Shown here: in pieces, positions 17,596 to 28,383 of the stretch
Layout: each line of letters opens with the position of its first letter
Numbering within the stretch: the stretch's first letter is position 1
Origin: Achromobacter xylosoxidans A8
GTDB lineage: Bacteria > Pseudomonadota > Gammaproteobacteria > Burkholderiales > Burkholderiaceae_B
DNA length: 64,000 bases
Assembly: GCF_000165835.1 (NCBI RefSeq)
Contig: NC_014640.1
Coordinates: 558,001 to 622,000 of the forward strand
Direction of reading: 5' to 3'
Position numbers and translations under genes: made by a program
Notes under the pieces: generated by a model
The model's input: the letters and a program-made list of their open reading frames with translations, nothing else
The model's database searches: none
What the model was told of the DNA's origin: nothing

Positions 17596-17747
17596 CGGCG
17601 CGGGCGCCTGAGGGGTGGGCAACCTCGATGCGCCCGAGGGAATCTGAAGGGAAGGCCGAAGGCCTGGACGAAGATGACGAAGGGGTAGTCCGGAGCGAAC
17701 GCTCCGGACCGCAATCGTGGGCGCCCACCCCTCAGGCGCCCGCGCCG
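17596..17747. repeat. Long-hairpin intergenic repeat, copy B (inverted)
   Basis: 152-bp element with perfect 25-bp outer inverted repeats (17596-17620 and 17723-17747) and the inner palindrome at 17688-17709. The inner roughly 95 nt match the reverse complement of copy A at about four positions in five, with a run of 32 identical bases around the palindrome. The outer arms are a different sequence from those of copy A but are still fully self-complementary. Confidence 0.85.
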
Positions 17748-17858
17748 AGGGGCGGCCTACGAAAGCACTGGGACCATCGAAGTCCGAAGCCTCACCAACG
17801 AATCCCCACGGAAATCAACACCAGGCAGCCACATAGCCAGGAAGCTAAAAAATCCCGC

Positions 17859-19371
<1,513 letters not shown>

Positions 19372-19385
<14 letters not shown>

Positions 19386-20826
19386 TTTGTTTGGCGCCGT
19401 TCAGGTGTGCCCCGGCCAGAGGTTCGAGGCGTCTAAAGGAGAAGGTCGAGGCCATGCACAGCACGCCGACGACGATGAAGCCCGCGACGACGTCGCGGAT
19501 CGCCAGCGTTTCCGCGCCGCGCAAGGACATGCTGATGTTCAGCGTCACCGCGGCCACGCCCACGCCCAGGCTGATGCCGAGCTGTTGCGCCATGGCGGCG
19601 AAACTGCTGGCGCGGCTCATCTTGGACGGGGGGATGTCGGCATAGGTTAGCGTATTTACCCCGGTGAATTGCAGCGAACGGAAAAAGCCGCCGACCAGCA
19701 GGATGGCGATCATCAGCCACACCGGCGTGGTGGGCGTGAAGGCGCCGCAGATCACGATGAACGCGCCCGCCAGTACGGCGTTCACGGTCAACACCCGGCG
19801 AAAGCCGAAGTGCTTCACGATGGGGGTGGCCACGAACTTCATCAGCAGCGCGCCCGCCGCGCTGGCGAAGGTGATCAGGCCGGCCGCGAACGGCGTGAGG
19901 CCGAAGCCTACCTGCAGCAGCATGGCCAGCAGGAAGGGCGTTGCGCCCACAGCGAAGCGGCACAGGTTGCCGCCCAGCGTGGAAATGGCGAAGGTGGGGA
20001 TCCGCATCAAGGACAGGTCGATGATGGGATGCTCCGTACGCTTGGCATGCCAGCCGTAGAGCAGGCCGCAGACGGTGCCCACGGCGATCAGCCCCAGCAG
20101 CATGGACAGCGGCATGACGTCGCGGCCGATGGCCTCGAAGCCGCTGACCAGGGTGGCCAGGCAGATCGCGCTGAGCAGGAAGCCCGGCCAATCCAGGCGC
20201 GGAGCGGATTCCTCGCGGATCTCCGCGACGTAGCGCAGCACCAGGAAAATGCCCAGGATCCCGATGGGGATATTGATCAGGAAGATCCAGTGCCAGGACA
20301 TATAGGTGACCATGAAGCCGCCCAGCGGCGGTCCGATCACCGGGCCCAGCAGGGCCGGAATGGAAAGAAAGGACATGGCCTTCAGCAAGTCCTGCTTGGG
20401 CACGGTGCGCAGCAGGATGATCCGTCCCACCGGCACCATCATCGCGCCCGCCATCCCCTGGACGATGCGGGCCAGGACCAGCTGCGGCAGATCCTGGGAC
20501 AGCGCACAGGCCACGGAGCTGAGCGTGAACAGGCCGATCGCCGCCACGAACACCCGCCGTGCCCCGTAGCGGTCGGCCGCCCAGCCGCTGACGGGCACGA
20601 AAACCGCCACCGAAAGCAGATAGGACGTAATGGCCACGTTCAGCCGCACGGGGGTGGATCCCAGGGCGCGGGCCATGGCCGGCAGGGCGGTGGCCACCAC
20701 GGTGGCGTCCAGCATCTGCATGAACAGCGCACAGCCCACGATGAAGGGAATCATGCGCGCCGCGCGCGCTGCTTGCTCACTGGAAAGAGGAGCGGGACGG
20801 GCTGCTGCTGCGGATTCTGCGGACAT
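19372..20826 (-). CDS. MFS transporter, DHA2 (drug:H+ antiporter) family
   Basis: 484-residue inner-membrane exporter of the EmrB/QacA type, predicted about 14 transmembrane helices. Visible are the TM1 motif [13 protein letters not shown], motif [13 protein letters not shown] between TM2 and TM3, and antiporter motif [14 protein letters not shown] in TM5. No EmrA-like adaptor gene is adjacent, so it likely works alone. It overlaps the start of glpK by 14 bp, an unusual partner: either transcriptional convenience or a role linked to glycerol or polyol compounds. The start at 20826 faces the divergent DUF3460 gene 98 bp away. Confidence 0.88.
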
Positions 20827-20924
20827 GGCGGGAGGGGGCGATGGGTGCCGCGAGATTGTAACGCCGGGGGGGTGACCGCCGTGAAGTAAACTCCCTACAT
20901 CCGAAACCCATTGAAATTGGTGCC

Positions 20925-21113
20925 ATGGCGACCAACTACGAATCCGAGATCACCCTTTTCCTGAAAGACTTCAAGCAATCGCACCCTGGCACCGAAGAGC
21001 GCCAGCGCGAGGGCCGCGCCCGTCTTTGGGACAAACCGCAGGATTCGGAACTGCTGGAAGGCTTCCGCGCGGCCCGCGTGCCGCAAAGGCCGTACGTCTA
21101 CCAGGCCGACTGA
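20925..21113 (+). CDS. DUF3460 family protein
   Basis: Small 62-residue cytoplasmic protein, charged, with no signal or membrane segment. It matches DUF3460 as known from Burkholderiales (YESEITLFLKDFKQSHP... and the ending RPYVYQAD). Function unknown. It lies 16 bp before scpA on the same strand, an order common in this group, and is likely co-transcribed with scpA and panC. Confidence 0.85.
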   Translation: MATNYESEITLFLKDFKQSHPGTEERQREGRARLWDKPQDSELLEGFRAARVPQRPYVYQAD

Positions 21114-21129
21114 GCCCATTGCGGCAATC

Positions 21130-22020
21130 ATGGCCCAACACGCTTCCGTCCCGGGCGACGCCCTGGCCGCGCTAGTGGAACCGCCCGTCGACAGCACCCC
21201 TGACACCATCGACAGCGTCGCGTTCGCGCGCCTGTATGGCGAGCCGCTGTTCCAGATGCCCACGGACCTGTACATCCCGCCGGATGCGCTGGAAGTGTTC
21301 CTGGAAGCGTTTGAAGGGCCGCTGGACCTGCTGCTCTACCTGATCCGCAAGCAGAACTTCAATGTGCTGGACATCCCCATGGCGGATGTCACGCGGCAGT
21401 ACCTGTCGTATGTGGACCAGATCCGCATCCACAACCTGGAGCTGGCCGCCGAGTACCTGCTGATGGCGGCGATGCTCATCGAGATCAAGTCGCGCATGCT
21501 GCTGCCGGTCAAGAAGAGCGACACCGGCGAAGAGGCGGAAGATCCGCGCGCCGAACTGGTGCGCCGCCTGCTCGAATACGAGCAGATGAAGCTGGCGGCC
21601 AAGAAGCTGGACGCGATGCCGCAGCTGGGCCGCGACTTCGTCAGCAGCCAGGCGGTGGCCGACCTGAGCGTGGAACGCATGTTGCCCGAGGTCAGCGTGG
21701 ACGATCTGCGCGCGGCCTGGGCCGACATCATGAAGCGGGCCAAGCTGAACCAGCATCACCACATCACGCGCGAACAGCTGTCCGTGCGCGATCACATGAC
21801 GCACATCCTGCGGCGCCTGAACGACGTGCGCTTCATGGAATTCGGCGATCTGTTCATGGAGCGCGTGCGCGAAGGCGCGCCGGCGGCGGTGGTGGTCGTG
21901 CATTTCATCGCCATGCTGGAACTGGCCCGCGAATCCCTGCTGGAAATTACGCAGGCCGAGCCCTATGCTCCCATCTACGTGCGCCTGGCCTACACCAGCG
22001 TGGCGGCGGTCGCGGCCTGA
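21130..22020 (+). CDS. scpA: Segregation and condensation protein A
   Basis: Kleisin subunit that bridges SMC heads during chromosome condensation and segregation. 296 residues. The SMC-neck-binding N-terminal domain begins at EVFLEAFEGPLDLLLYLIRK and continues with NVLDIPMADVTRQYLSYV; LLMAAMLIEIKSRMLLP is the conserved second block. The C-terminal winged helix for SMC heads is around FMEFGDLFMER. scpB is not adjacent. It lies 36 bp before panC in a probable DUF3460-scpA-panC operon. Confidence 0.95.
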   Translation: MAQHASVPGDALAALVEPPVDSTPDTIDSVAFARLYGEPLFQMPTDLYIPPDALEVFLEAFEGPLDLLLYLIRKQNFNVLDIPMADVTRQYLSYVDQIRIHNLELAAEYLLMAAMLIEIKSRMLLPVKKSDTGEEAEDPRAELVRRLLEYEQMKLAAKKLDAMPQLGRDFVSSQAVADLSVERMLPEVSVDDLRAAWADIMKRAKLNQHHHITREQLSVRDHMTHILRRLNDVRFMEFGDLFMERVREGAPAAVVVVHFIAMLELARESLLEITQAEPYAPIYVRLAYTSVAAVAA

Positions 22021-22026
22021 TCCTGA

Positions 22027-22911
<885 letters not shown>

Positions 22912-23027
22912 GACGGCAAGGTTTTGGGGGTGGCGTTCGTGTCCACCCCTGAAAGAACTGCCAGCTTACGTCGTGGCGGGCGGCGGATCAGACTCGACGC
23001 AATCCTACATTGCAAGCGAGCCGCCCC

Positions 23028-23456
23028 ATGCAAGCTCCCCGTCCCGACCTGGAAGCCGTCCTTTCCTCGCTCACGCCCCGTGAACGGCAGATCGTCACCT
23101 ACGTGGCCGCCGGCCGTCCCAACAAGGTCATCGCCATAGACCTGGGCATTTCGCTGCGTACGGTGGAAGCCCACCGCTCCCGCATTTTCACCAAGCTGCA
23201 AGTCCGCAACGCCATGCAATTGGCCTGCCGGCTGTGCGAGCACGGACGCTCCGGCGCGTCGCCCGTGCCGGGCGCGGCGGACACGGACCGCGAACATGCG
23301 CTGATTCCCATGCCTTTGGCGGGCAGCGCCAGTCCAAGCTATGTGCTGCATGAGGCGCCGGGGCCGGAATACGGCCGATGTCTGGCAAGCTCCGCGTCAT
23401 CCTCATCCTCATCCTTTAGCTATCCCGGCGCGGATCCGGGGCGCGATACGGACTAG
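23028..23456 (+). CDS. LuxR-type HTH protein without a receiver domain
   Basis: 142 residues. Only a GerE/LuxR helix-turn-helix domain is recognisable (residues about 10-72: LTPRERQIVTYVAAGRPNKV, then DLGISLRTVEAHRSRIFTKL). It resembles the FixJ/NarL output domain, but no receiver or autoinducer domain precedes it. The tail is low-complexity, with a serine run (ASSSSSSFSY) produced by a repeated TCATCC sequence. ATG at 23028 is preferred; a TTG at 23010 would add six residues. It ends at a strong terminator. Possibly a constitutive or partner-dependent regulator; target unknown. Confidence 0.8.
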   Translation: MQAPRPDLEAVLSSLTPRERQIVTYVAAGRPNKVIAIDLGISLRTVEAHRSRIFTKLQVRNAMQLACRLCEHGRSGASPVPGAADTDREHALIPMPLAGSASPSYVLHEAPGPEYGRCLASSASSSSSSFSYPGADPGRDTD

Positions 23457-23467
23457 CCCAAAAGCAC

Positions 23468-23510
23468 CGGGCCCGACGAACGCAATATTCGTCGGGCCCG
23501 GGGTTTGGGA
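23468..23510. terminator. Strong hairpin terminator between convergent genes
   Basis: 14-bp perfect stem CCGGGCCCGACGAA (23468-23481) with TTCGTCGGGCCCGG (23489-23502), followed by GGTTT on the + strand and a TGCTTTT tail on the - strand. Serves the LuxR-type gene and the lipoprotein gene. Confidence 0.85.
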
Positions 23511-23549
23511 TGCTTGCACGGCGGCGCGTTCAATGGCCGCCGGCGGGTT

Positions 23550-24329
23550 TCAAGGGCACTTGGGCGCTGCGGCCTTGGCCAATTCGTCGATCGGATCCAG
23601 ATCCGGCTGACGAGTCAGGTTGTAGTTCAGGTTGGGCGTCTGGCCATCGATGGAACGCACGCGCAGCACGTTGTTGGCTGCAACCACGAATTCCGCGCGG
23701 CCGTTGCCCTTGCCGTCCATCAGGATGACGCGCGGCGGGCGCTCTTCGGTGGCGTCCCAGCAGCCTTGCTCGGTGACTGGCGGGCCTTTCTTGGGGTCAT
23801 TTTCCAGATAGGCCACGCGACCGCGCCAGCGGCCGTTAGGCGCCAGCGTCAGCGTCACGCGTTGCGCCGTGCACTGCATGGCGGGCGAGAAGCACGGCAA
23901 GGTGCCCATATAGGTTTGCGGTTGCGGCACCAGGCTTTGCACGGCCGCGTTGGGCGCGGCGGGGCTGGCTGCGACGGGCGCGCTCGCGGCTGATGCCGTG
24001 GTGGTGTGCTCGGTGTCGGCCGGAACAGCCTGGCCGTCTTCGGTGGTCTGGCCGCCGGCGGCAGCCTGGGCGGCCTGATTCTGGTTCTTGCGGGGGGCGT
24101 CCGGCTTGAGCGCGATCTGCACTTGCGACGGCGCGCGGATGATGCTGCGGTAACCCGCGCCCGATCCCTGGTACTGCGCGTCGGTCACGGTGCTTTCAGC
24201 CGGGGGGTCGTAATAGCCTTCGGTCTTCTGTTGGGCGCAGCCGGCCGCGCCCAATGCGGTGCCTGCGAGCAGCAGCCCCATGACGCTGAGTTTGCGGGAG
24301 CGGGTACCGATTTCTACGCGCGCGGTCAT
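23550..24329 (-). CDS. NlpE-like outer-membrane lipoprotein
   Basis: 259-residue lipoprotein. The lipobox LGAAGC places the lipidated Cys at residue 31. A low-complexity Ala/Gln/Thr linker (residues about 80-130) precedes a C-terminal NlpE N-domain-like segment: YMGTLPCFSPAMQCTAQRVTLTLAPNGRWR, where two cysteines stand in place of the NlpE CxxC. In E. coli NlpE senses surface and envelope stress through Cpx; whether this protein signals is unknown. Convergent with the LuxR-type gene. The role in envelope maintenance is inferred from the domain. Confidence 0.75.
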   Translation of the reverse strand: MTARVEIGTRSRKLSVMGLLLAGTALGAAGCAQQKTEGYYDPPAESTVTDAQYQGSGAGYRSIIRAPSQVQIALKPDAPRKNQNQAAQAAAGGQTTEDGQAVPADTEHTTTASAASAPVAASPAAPNAAVQSLVPQPQTYMGTLPCFSPAMQCTAQRVTLTLAPNGRWRGRVAYLENDPKKGPPVTEQGCWDATEERPPRVILMDGKGNGRAEFVVAANNVLRVRSIDGQTPNLNYNLTRQPDLDPIDELAKAAAPKCP

Positions 24330-24523
24330 GGCAGCTTATCCGTATGTTGAGTCTGTCTCCGATTTTACGCACTTATGCGAAGATTCGATACGTTCCCCTT
24401 AGCCGCTCTTGGGCATCGTCAACACTTTATGCACTATTTACGACACGGCCGCTGCCGGCCTGCCACGCGCACTGACGCCCGCTTCTGGTGCGGCGCCGCT
24501 GCGGGTGTGCGTCGCGCGGGCGG

Positions 24524-25381
24524 ATGACGGCGATGCGGCATGTCTTCGATCTGCCTCTGGGCGTCTTCATCGGCCTGGCGGCATTGGCCGGCCTGTTCGT
24601 CGGCAACTGGCTGACGGTGCTGACGCACCGGCTGCCGCGCATGATGGAACAGGAATGGCAGGCGCACTGTCAGGAGGCTGCGGGCAAGCCGCCTGCCGCG
24701 AGCCGTTATGGCCTGTGGTCGCCGGCCTCGCACTGCCGCGCTTGCGATACCCCGGTGGCTGGTTGGCGGCGGCTGCCGCTGCTGGGCTGGCTGCTGCTGC
24801 GGGGCCGCTGCGGCGCCTGCGGCGCGGCCATAGGCTGGCGCTACCCGGCCATCGAATTGCTGACCTGTGCGCTGTTCGCCGCTTGCGCCTGGCGTTTCGG
24901 CGCCACGCCGCTCGCCCTGTCCGCGATGGGCTTGTCGGCCGCGCTGGTGGCGCTGGCCTGGATCGATTTTGAATCGACGCTGCTGCCCGACGCGCTGACC
25001 CAACCGTTGCTCTGGGCCGGGTTGCTGGTCAATCTGTTCGACGCCTTTGCGAGCCTGCAGATGGCGGTAGTCGGGGCGGTGGCGGGCTACGTCTTTCTGT
25101 GGGTTATCTTTCATGTATTCCGCCTGCTGACGGGGCGCGAGGGCATGGGCTACGGCGACTTCAAGCTGCTTGCGGCCCTGGGCGCATGGTTCGGCGTGGA
25201 AGCCTTGCCGACGCTGCTGCTGAGCGCGTCGCTGCTGGGCGTGCTGATCGGCGGCGCGTTGACCTTGAGCGGCCGCGCTGGCCGCGGACAGCCCCTGCCG
25301 TTCGGCCCCTATCTTGCGCTGGCGGGCGTGGTGACGCTGCTGGTGGGCGGCGAACTTGGGTTGGGGCAGTTTTTGCAATAG
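24524..25381 (+). CDS. pilD: Type IV prepilin leader peptidase / N-methyltransferase
   Basis: Cleaves and N-methylates type IV prepilins and type II secretion pseudopilins at the inner membrane. 285 residues. The cytoplasmic zinc tetracysteine is C71-x2-C74...C96-x2-C99, and the two aspartyl-protease residues are D148 (WIDFE) and D212 in GMGYGDFK. About eight transmembrane helices. The ATG at 24524 is used, with ATG at 24533 possible. pilB and pilC are not adjacent; coaE and zapD follow, the usual betaproteobacterial gene order. Confidence 0.95.
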   Translation: MTAMRHVFDLPLGVFIGLAALAGLFVGNWLTVLTHRLPRMMEQEWQAHCQEAAGKPPAASRYGLWSPASHCRACDTPVAGWRRLPLLGWLLLRGRCGACGAAIGWRYPAIELLTCALFAACAWRFGATPLALSAMGLSAALVALAWIDFESTLLPDALTQPLLWAGLLVNLFDAFASLQMAVVGAVAGYVFLWVIFHVFRLLTGREGMGYGDFKLLAALGAWFGVEALPTLLLSASLLGVLIGGALTLSGRAGRGQPLPFGPYLALAGVVTLLVGGELGLGQFLQ

Positions 25382-25412
25382 GGCGGTTTGTGCCCTGCAT
25401 GGGATGGGCGGT

Positions 25413-26042
25413 ATGTTGAAAATAGGTCTGACGGGCGGCATCGGGTCGGGCAAGTCCCGGGTCGCGGACATGCTCGCGGAATGGGGCGCCACGCTGGTCG
25501 ATACCGACGAGATCGCGCGTACGCTTACCGCCGCGGGCGGCGCAGCCATGCCCGCGATCGAACGCGAGTTCGGCCCGCGCGCGCTGACGCCGGACGGCGC
25601 GCTGGACCGCGCCTGGATGCGCGACCAGGCGTTCTCGGATCCGCAGGTGCGCTTGCGGCTGGAGGCCGTGCTGCATCCCGTCATCGGCCACGAGACCGAG
25701 CGCCAGGCCGATGCCGCGCGCGGCGTCTATCTGGTCTTCGTGGTGCCGCTGCTGGTGGAGTCGCTGCCGCGCTGGCGCTCGCGCCTGGACCGCATCTGCG
25801 TGGTGGACTGCGACCCCGACACGCAGGTGGCGCGGGTACGGCAGCGCAGCGGGCTGACGGAGCCAGCCATCCGGCGTATCATGGCGGCACAGGCTGCGCG
25901 GGCAAGCCGTCTGGAAGTCGCCGATGACGTCATCGTCAATGACGGCGGCACGACGCCGGATCAATTGCGCGCGCAGGCGAAGACCCTGCATGACCGCTGG
26001 CTTGCGCTGGCGAGCACGACGGGCCGGCAAGCCCCAGGCTAG
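25413..26042 (+). CDS. coaE: Dephospho-CoA kinase
   Basis: Last step of coenzyme A synthesis, phosphorylating the 3'-hydroxyl of dephospho-CoA. 209 residues. P-loop GGIGSGKS at residues 8-15; DTDEIAR binds the substrate; VVPLLVE and the RQRSGL lid follow. ATG at 25413 starts four residues before the first strand; ATG at 25404 would add three residues. No strong ribosome site is visible. Second gene of pilD-coaE-zapD; with panC at 22057 it gives two CoA-pathway genes in this stretch. Confidence 0.95.
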   Translation: MLKIGLTGGIGSGKSRVADMLAEWGATLVDTDEIARTLTAAGGAAMPAIEREFGPRALTPDGALDRAWMRDQAFSDPQVRLRLEAVLHPVIGHETERQADAARGVYLVFVVPLLVESLPRWRSRLDRICVVDCDPDTQVARVRQRSGLTEPAIRRIMAAQAARASRLEVADDVIVNDGGTTPDQLRAQAKTLHDRWLALASTTGRQAPG

Positions 26043-26102
26043 GCTGGCACCCCTGAATAACATTGGCCAGCCGGCCAGACACAGATGGGCCTGTAAAGAA
26101 GC

Positions 26103-26855
26103 GTGATTGTTTACGAATACCCCTTCAATGAGCGCATCCGCGCTTATCTGCGGCTGGAATACCTGTTCGACAGGTTGTTCTTCTTTGCCCGCGAGGGGGA
26201 CTCGCGCCTGCATCAGGTTGCCGTCACCTCCCTGTTCGACCTGCTCGACGCCTGCGAACGCACCGACGTGAAGGGCGCGGTCCTGCAAGACCTGGAGCGC
26301 CAGCGCATGGCGCTGGTCGGGCTGCGCGATCACCCCGGCGTGGCGCAGGACGCGCTCGAAGCCATGCTGCGCGAAATGGAAAAGGTGACCACGGCGCTGG
26401 CCGCGCCCGGCAAGACCGGCCAGTCCCTGCGCGAAAACGAATGGCTGACCAGCCTGCGCGGACGCTTGTCCGTGCCGGGTAGCGCCACGCAGGTCGACAT
26501 GCCGTCGTACTTCGCCTGGCAGAACAAATCCGAGGCCGCCCGCTGCGCCGACCTGCAGGCCTGGGTCGCGCCCTTCATCCCTTTGTATGACGGCCTGACC
26601 CTGGCCCTGCGCCTGCTGCGCGAATCCGGCCGCAAGTCCGACGTCGTGGGCGAGCAGGGCGCTTACCAGCAGATGCTGGGCGGCAAGCAGTTCCAGCTGC
26701 TGCGGGTCTGGTTGGACCCGTCCCAGGGCGTATTCCCCGAGATCAGTGCCAATAAGTACATGATCTGGATACGTTTTTCGACCCAGGACGGGGAATTCAA
26801 GCCGCAGCAGGTCGCCCGCGACGTGCCCTTCCAGATGACCCTTTGCAGTTCGTAG
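26103..26855 (+). CDS. zapD: Cell division protein ZapD
   Basis: FtsZ-associated protein that bundles protofilaments at the Z-ring; cytoplasmic, 250 residues. Family features: YEYPFNERIRAYLRLEYLFDRL at the N-terminus (helical domain), the central block of SYFAWQNK with LQAWVAPF, and the beta-rich C-terminal domain LRVWLDPSQGVFPEISANKYMIWIRF. The start is GTG at 26103, the only start that keeps the conserved N-terminus. Follows coaE by 60 bp. Confidence 0.95.
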   Translation: MIVYEYPFNERIRAYLRLEYLFDRLFFFAREGDSRLHQVAVTSLFDLLDACERTDVKGAVLQDLERQRMALVGLRDHPGVAQDALEAMLREMEKVTTALAAPGKTGQSLRENEWLTSLRGRLSVPGSATQVDMPSYFAWQNKSEAARCADLQAWVAPFIPLYDGLTLALRLLRESGRKSDVVGEQGAYQQMLGGKQFQLLRVWLDPSQGVFPEISANKYMIWIRFSTQDGEFKPQQVARDVPFQMTLCSS

Positions 26856-27098
26856 GAAGGGTGTAGCGCGAGCGTCCCCGCGTAAGCACATCGTCGCTCA
26901 ACGCGCGCAACCCTGCCCCTAACCCGTCAGGCAGCGCCAGCGCGGAACTGGGTCCGCCAAGCGCCAGGGGTAAGGCGGCTCCGCCTCCGTTCCGCCCAGA
27001 TTCCTGTTGCTCCCAGTTTCAACTAAGGATCGCGGCGCTGGAAACCGGGACGGTCTGGTACACAATACGGCTTTCTCCGCCCGTGCCGGAACTGTTCC

Positions 27099-28370
27099 AT
27101 GCCTGATAGCCGTCCCGTATCTCCGCCCACCCGTTGGACCCGCCGCCGCCTGCTTGGGCTGGCGTTGGTATTGCTAGTTGCGGCGGGCGTCGCCTGGCTG
27201 GTGTTGCGGCCCGCGGCCAAGCCGGGCGGGGCAGGCGGACCGGGAGCGCGCGGCGGCAGGCCGCCGGCGGGCGCCATGATGACGCCGGCGGTGCCGGTGC
27301 GCATTGCCACGGCCACCAAGCAGGACATCGACATCTACCTGAAGTCGCTGGGGACGGTCACCGCCTACAACACCGTTACCGTGCGCAGCCGCGTCAGCGG
27401 CGAACTGGTGGAAGTGGCGTTCCAGGAAGGTCAGCGCGTGAAGGCCGGCGACCTGCTGGCGCAGGTGGACCCGCGGGCGTTCCAGGTGGCGCTGGACCAG
27501 GCGCGCGGCACGCAGATGCAGAATCTGGCGCAGCTGGAGAACGCGCGGCGCGACCTGCAGCGCTATCAGGCCCTGTACAAGCAGGACTCGATCGCCAAGC
27601 AGCAAGTCGATACGCAGGCCGCACTGGTGCGCCAGTACGAAGGCACGGTCAAGAGCGACCAGGCCAATGTGGACAACGCCCGCCTGCAACTGGACTACGC
27701 GCGGATCACGGCGCCGATCAGCGGCCGCCTGGGCCTGCGCCAGGTGGACCGCGGCAATCTGGTGTCCAGCTCTGACACCAATGGCCTGGTGGTGATCACC
27801 CAGACCCAGCCGATTTCCGTGGTCTTCACGCTGCCCGAGACCCAACTGCCCGAGGTGCGCGCCGAGATCGCGGCCGGCAAGACGCTGGCCGTGGACGCCT
27901 ACGACCGCGCCGACACCCGGCGCATCGCCACCGGCCAGCTGGAAACCATGGACAACCAGATCGACGTGACCACCGGTACCTTGAAGCTGAAGGCGCGCTT
28001 CGAAAACGCCGACGACGCGCTTTTCCCCAACCAGTTCGTTAACGTGCGCCTGCACGTGCTCACGCGCAAGGACGTGACCGCGATCCCCACCGCCGCCATC
28101 CAGCAAGGTTCGGCTGGCGCCTTCGTGTTCCTGGTGCAGCCGGATAACACCGTGCAGGTACGCCAGCTGAAGCTGGGCGCGGTCAACAATGGCATGGTGG
28201 CCGTCAACGAAGGCCTGCAGCCCGGCGACCGGGTGGTGGTCGAAGGCACCGACCGCCTGCGCGCGGGCGCCAAGGTGGAAGTGGCTGGCGGCTCGGACGT
28301 GATCCCCGCCGCCCGCGACAAGAACCTGGGCGCGGGCGCCCCGGCCGGCACCACGCCGCCGTCGAAATAA
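27099..28370 (+). CDS. RND efflux periplasmic adaptor (MdtA/MuxA-like)
   Basis: Membrane-fusion protein linking the inner-membrane pumps to the outer-membrane channel. 423 residues with an N-terminal membrane anchor ([20 protein letters not shown]), a lipoyl half-motif ([20 protein letters not shown]), a coiled-coil hairpin (residues about 130-190), the second lipoyl half ([19 protein letters not shown]) and beta-barrel domains. First gene of a four-gene operon; the start is 13 bp from the next gene. MdtA of E. coli and MuxA of Pseudomonas are the closest layouts. No adjacent regulator or two-component system. Confidence 0.93.
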   Translation: MPDSRPVSPPTRWTRRRLLGLALVLLVAAGVAWLVLRPAAKPGGAGGPGARGGRPPAGAMMTPAVPVRIATATKQDIDIYLKSLGTVTAYNTVTVRSRVSGELVEVAFQEGQRVKAGDLLAQVDPRAFQVALDQARGTQMQNLAQLENARRDLQRYQALYKQDSIAKQQVDTQAALVRQYEGTVKSDQANVDNARLQLDYARITAPISGRLGLRQVDRGNLVSSSDTNGLVVITQTQPISVVFTLPETQLPEVRAEIAAGKTLAVDAYDRADTRRIATGQLETMDNQIDVTTGTLKLKARFENADDALFPNQFVNVRLHVLTRKDVTAIPTAAIQQGSAGAFVFLVQPDNTVQVRQLKLGAVNNGMVAVNEGLQPGDRVVVEGTDRLRAGAKVEVAGGSDVIPAARDKNLGAGAPAGTTPPSK

Positions 28371-28383
28371 GCCGGGAAACATC

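Noticed and set aside
26856..27098. Possible riboswitch or small gene before the RND operon
   Set aside because: Only short GC-rich inverted stretches; nothing matching a known aptamer and no credible frame.
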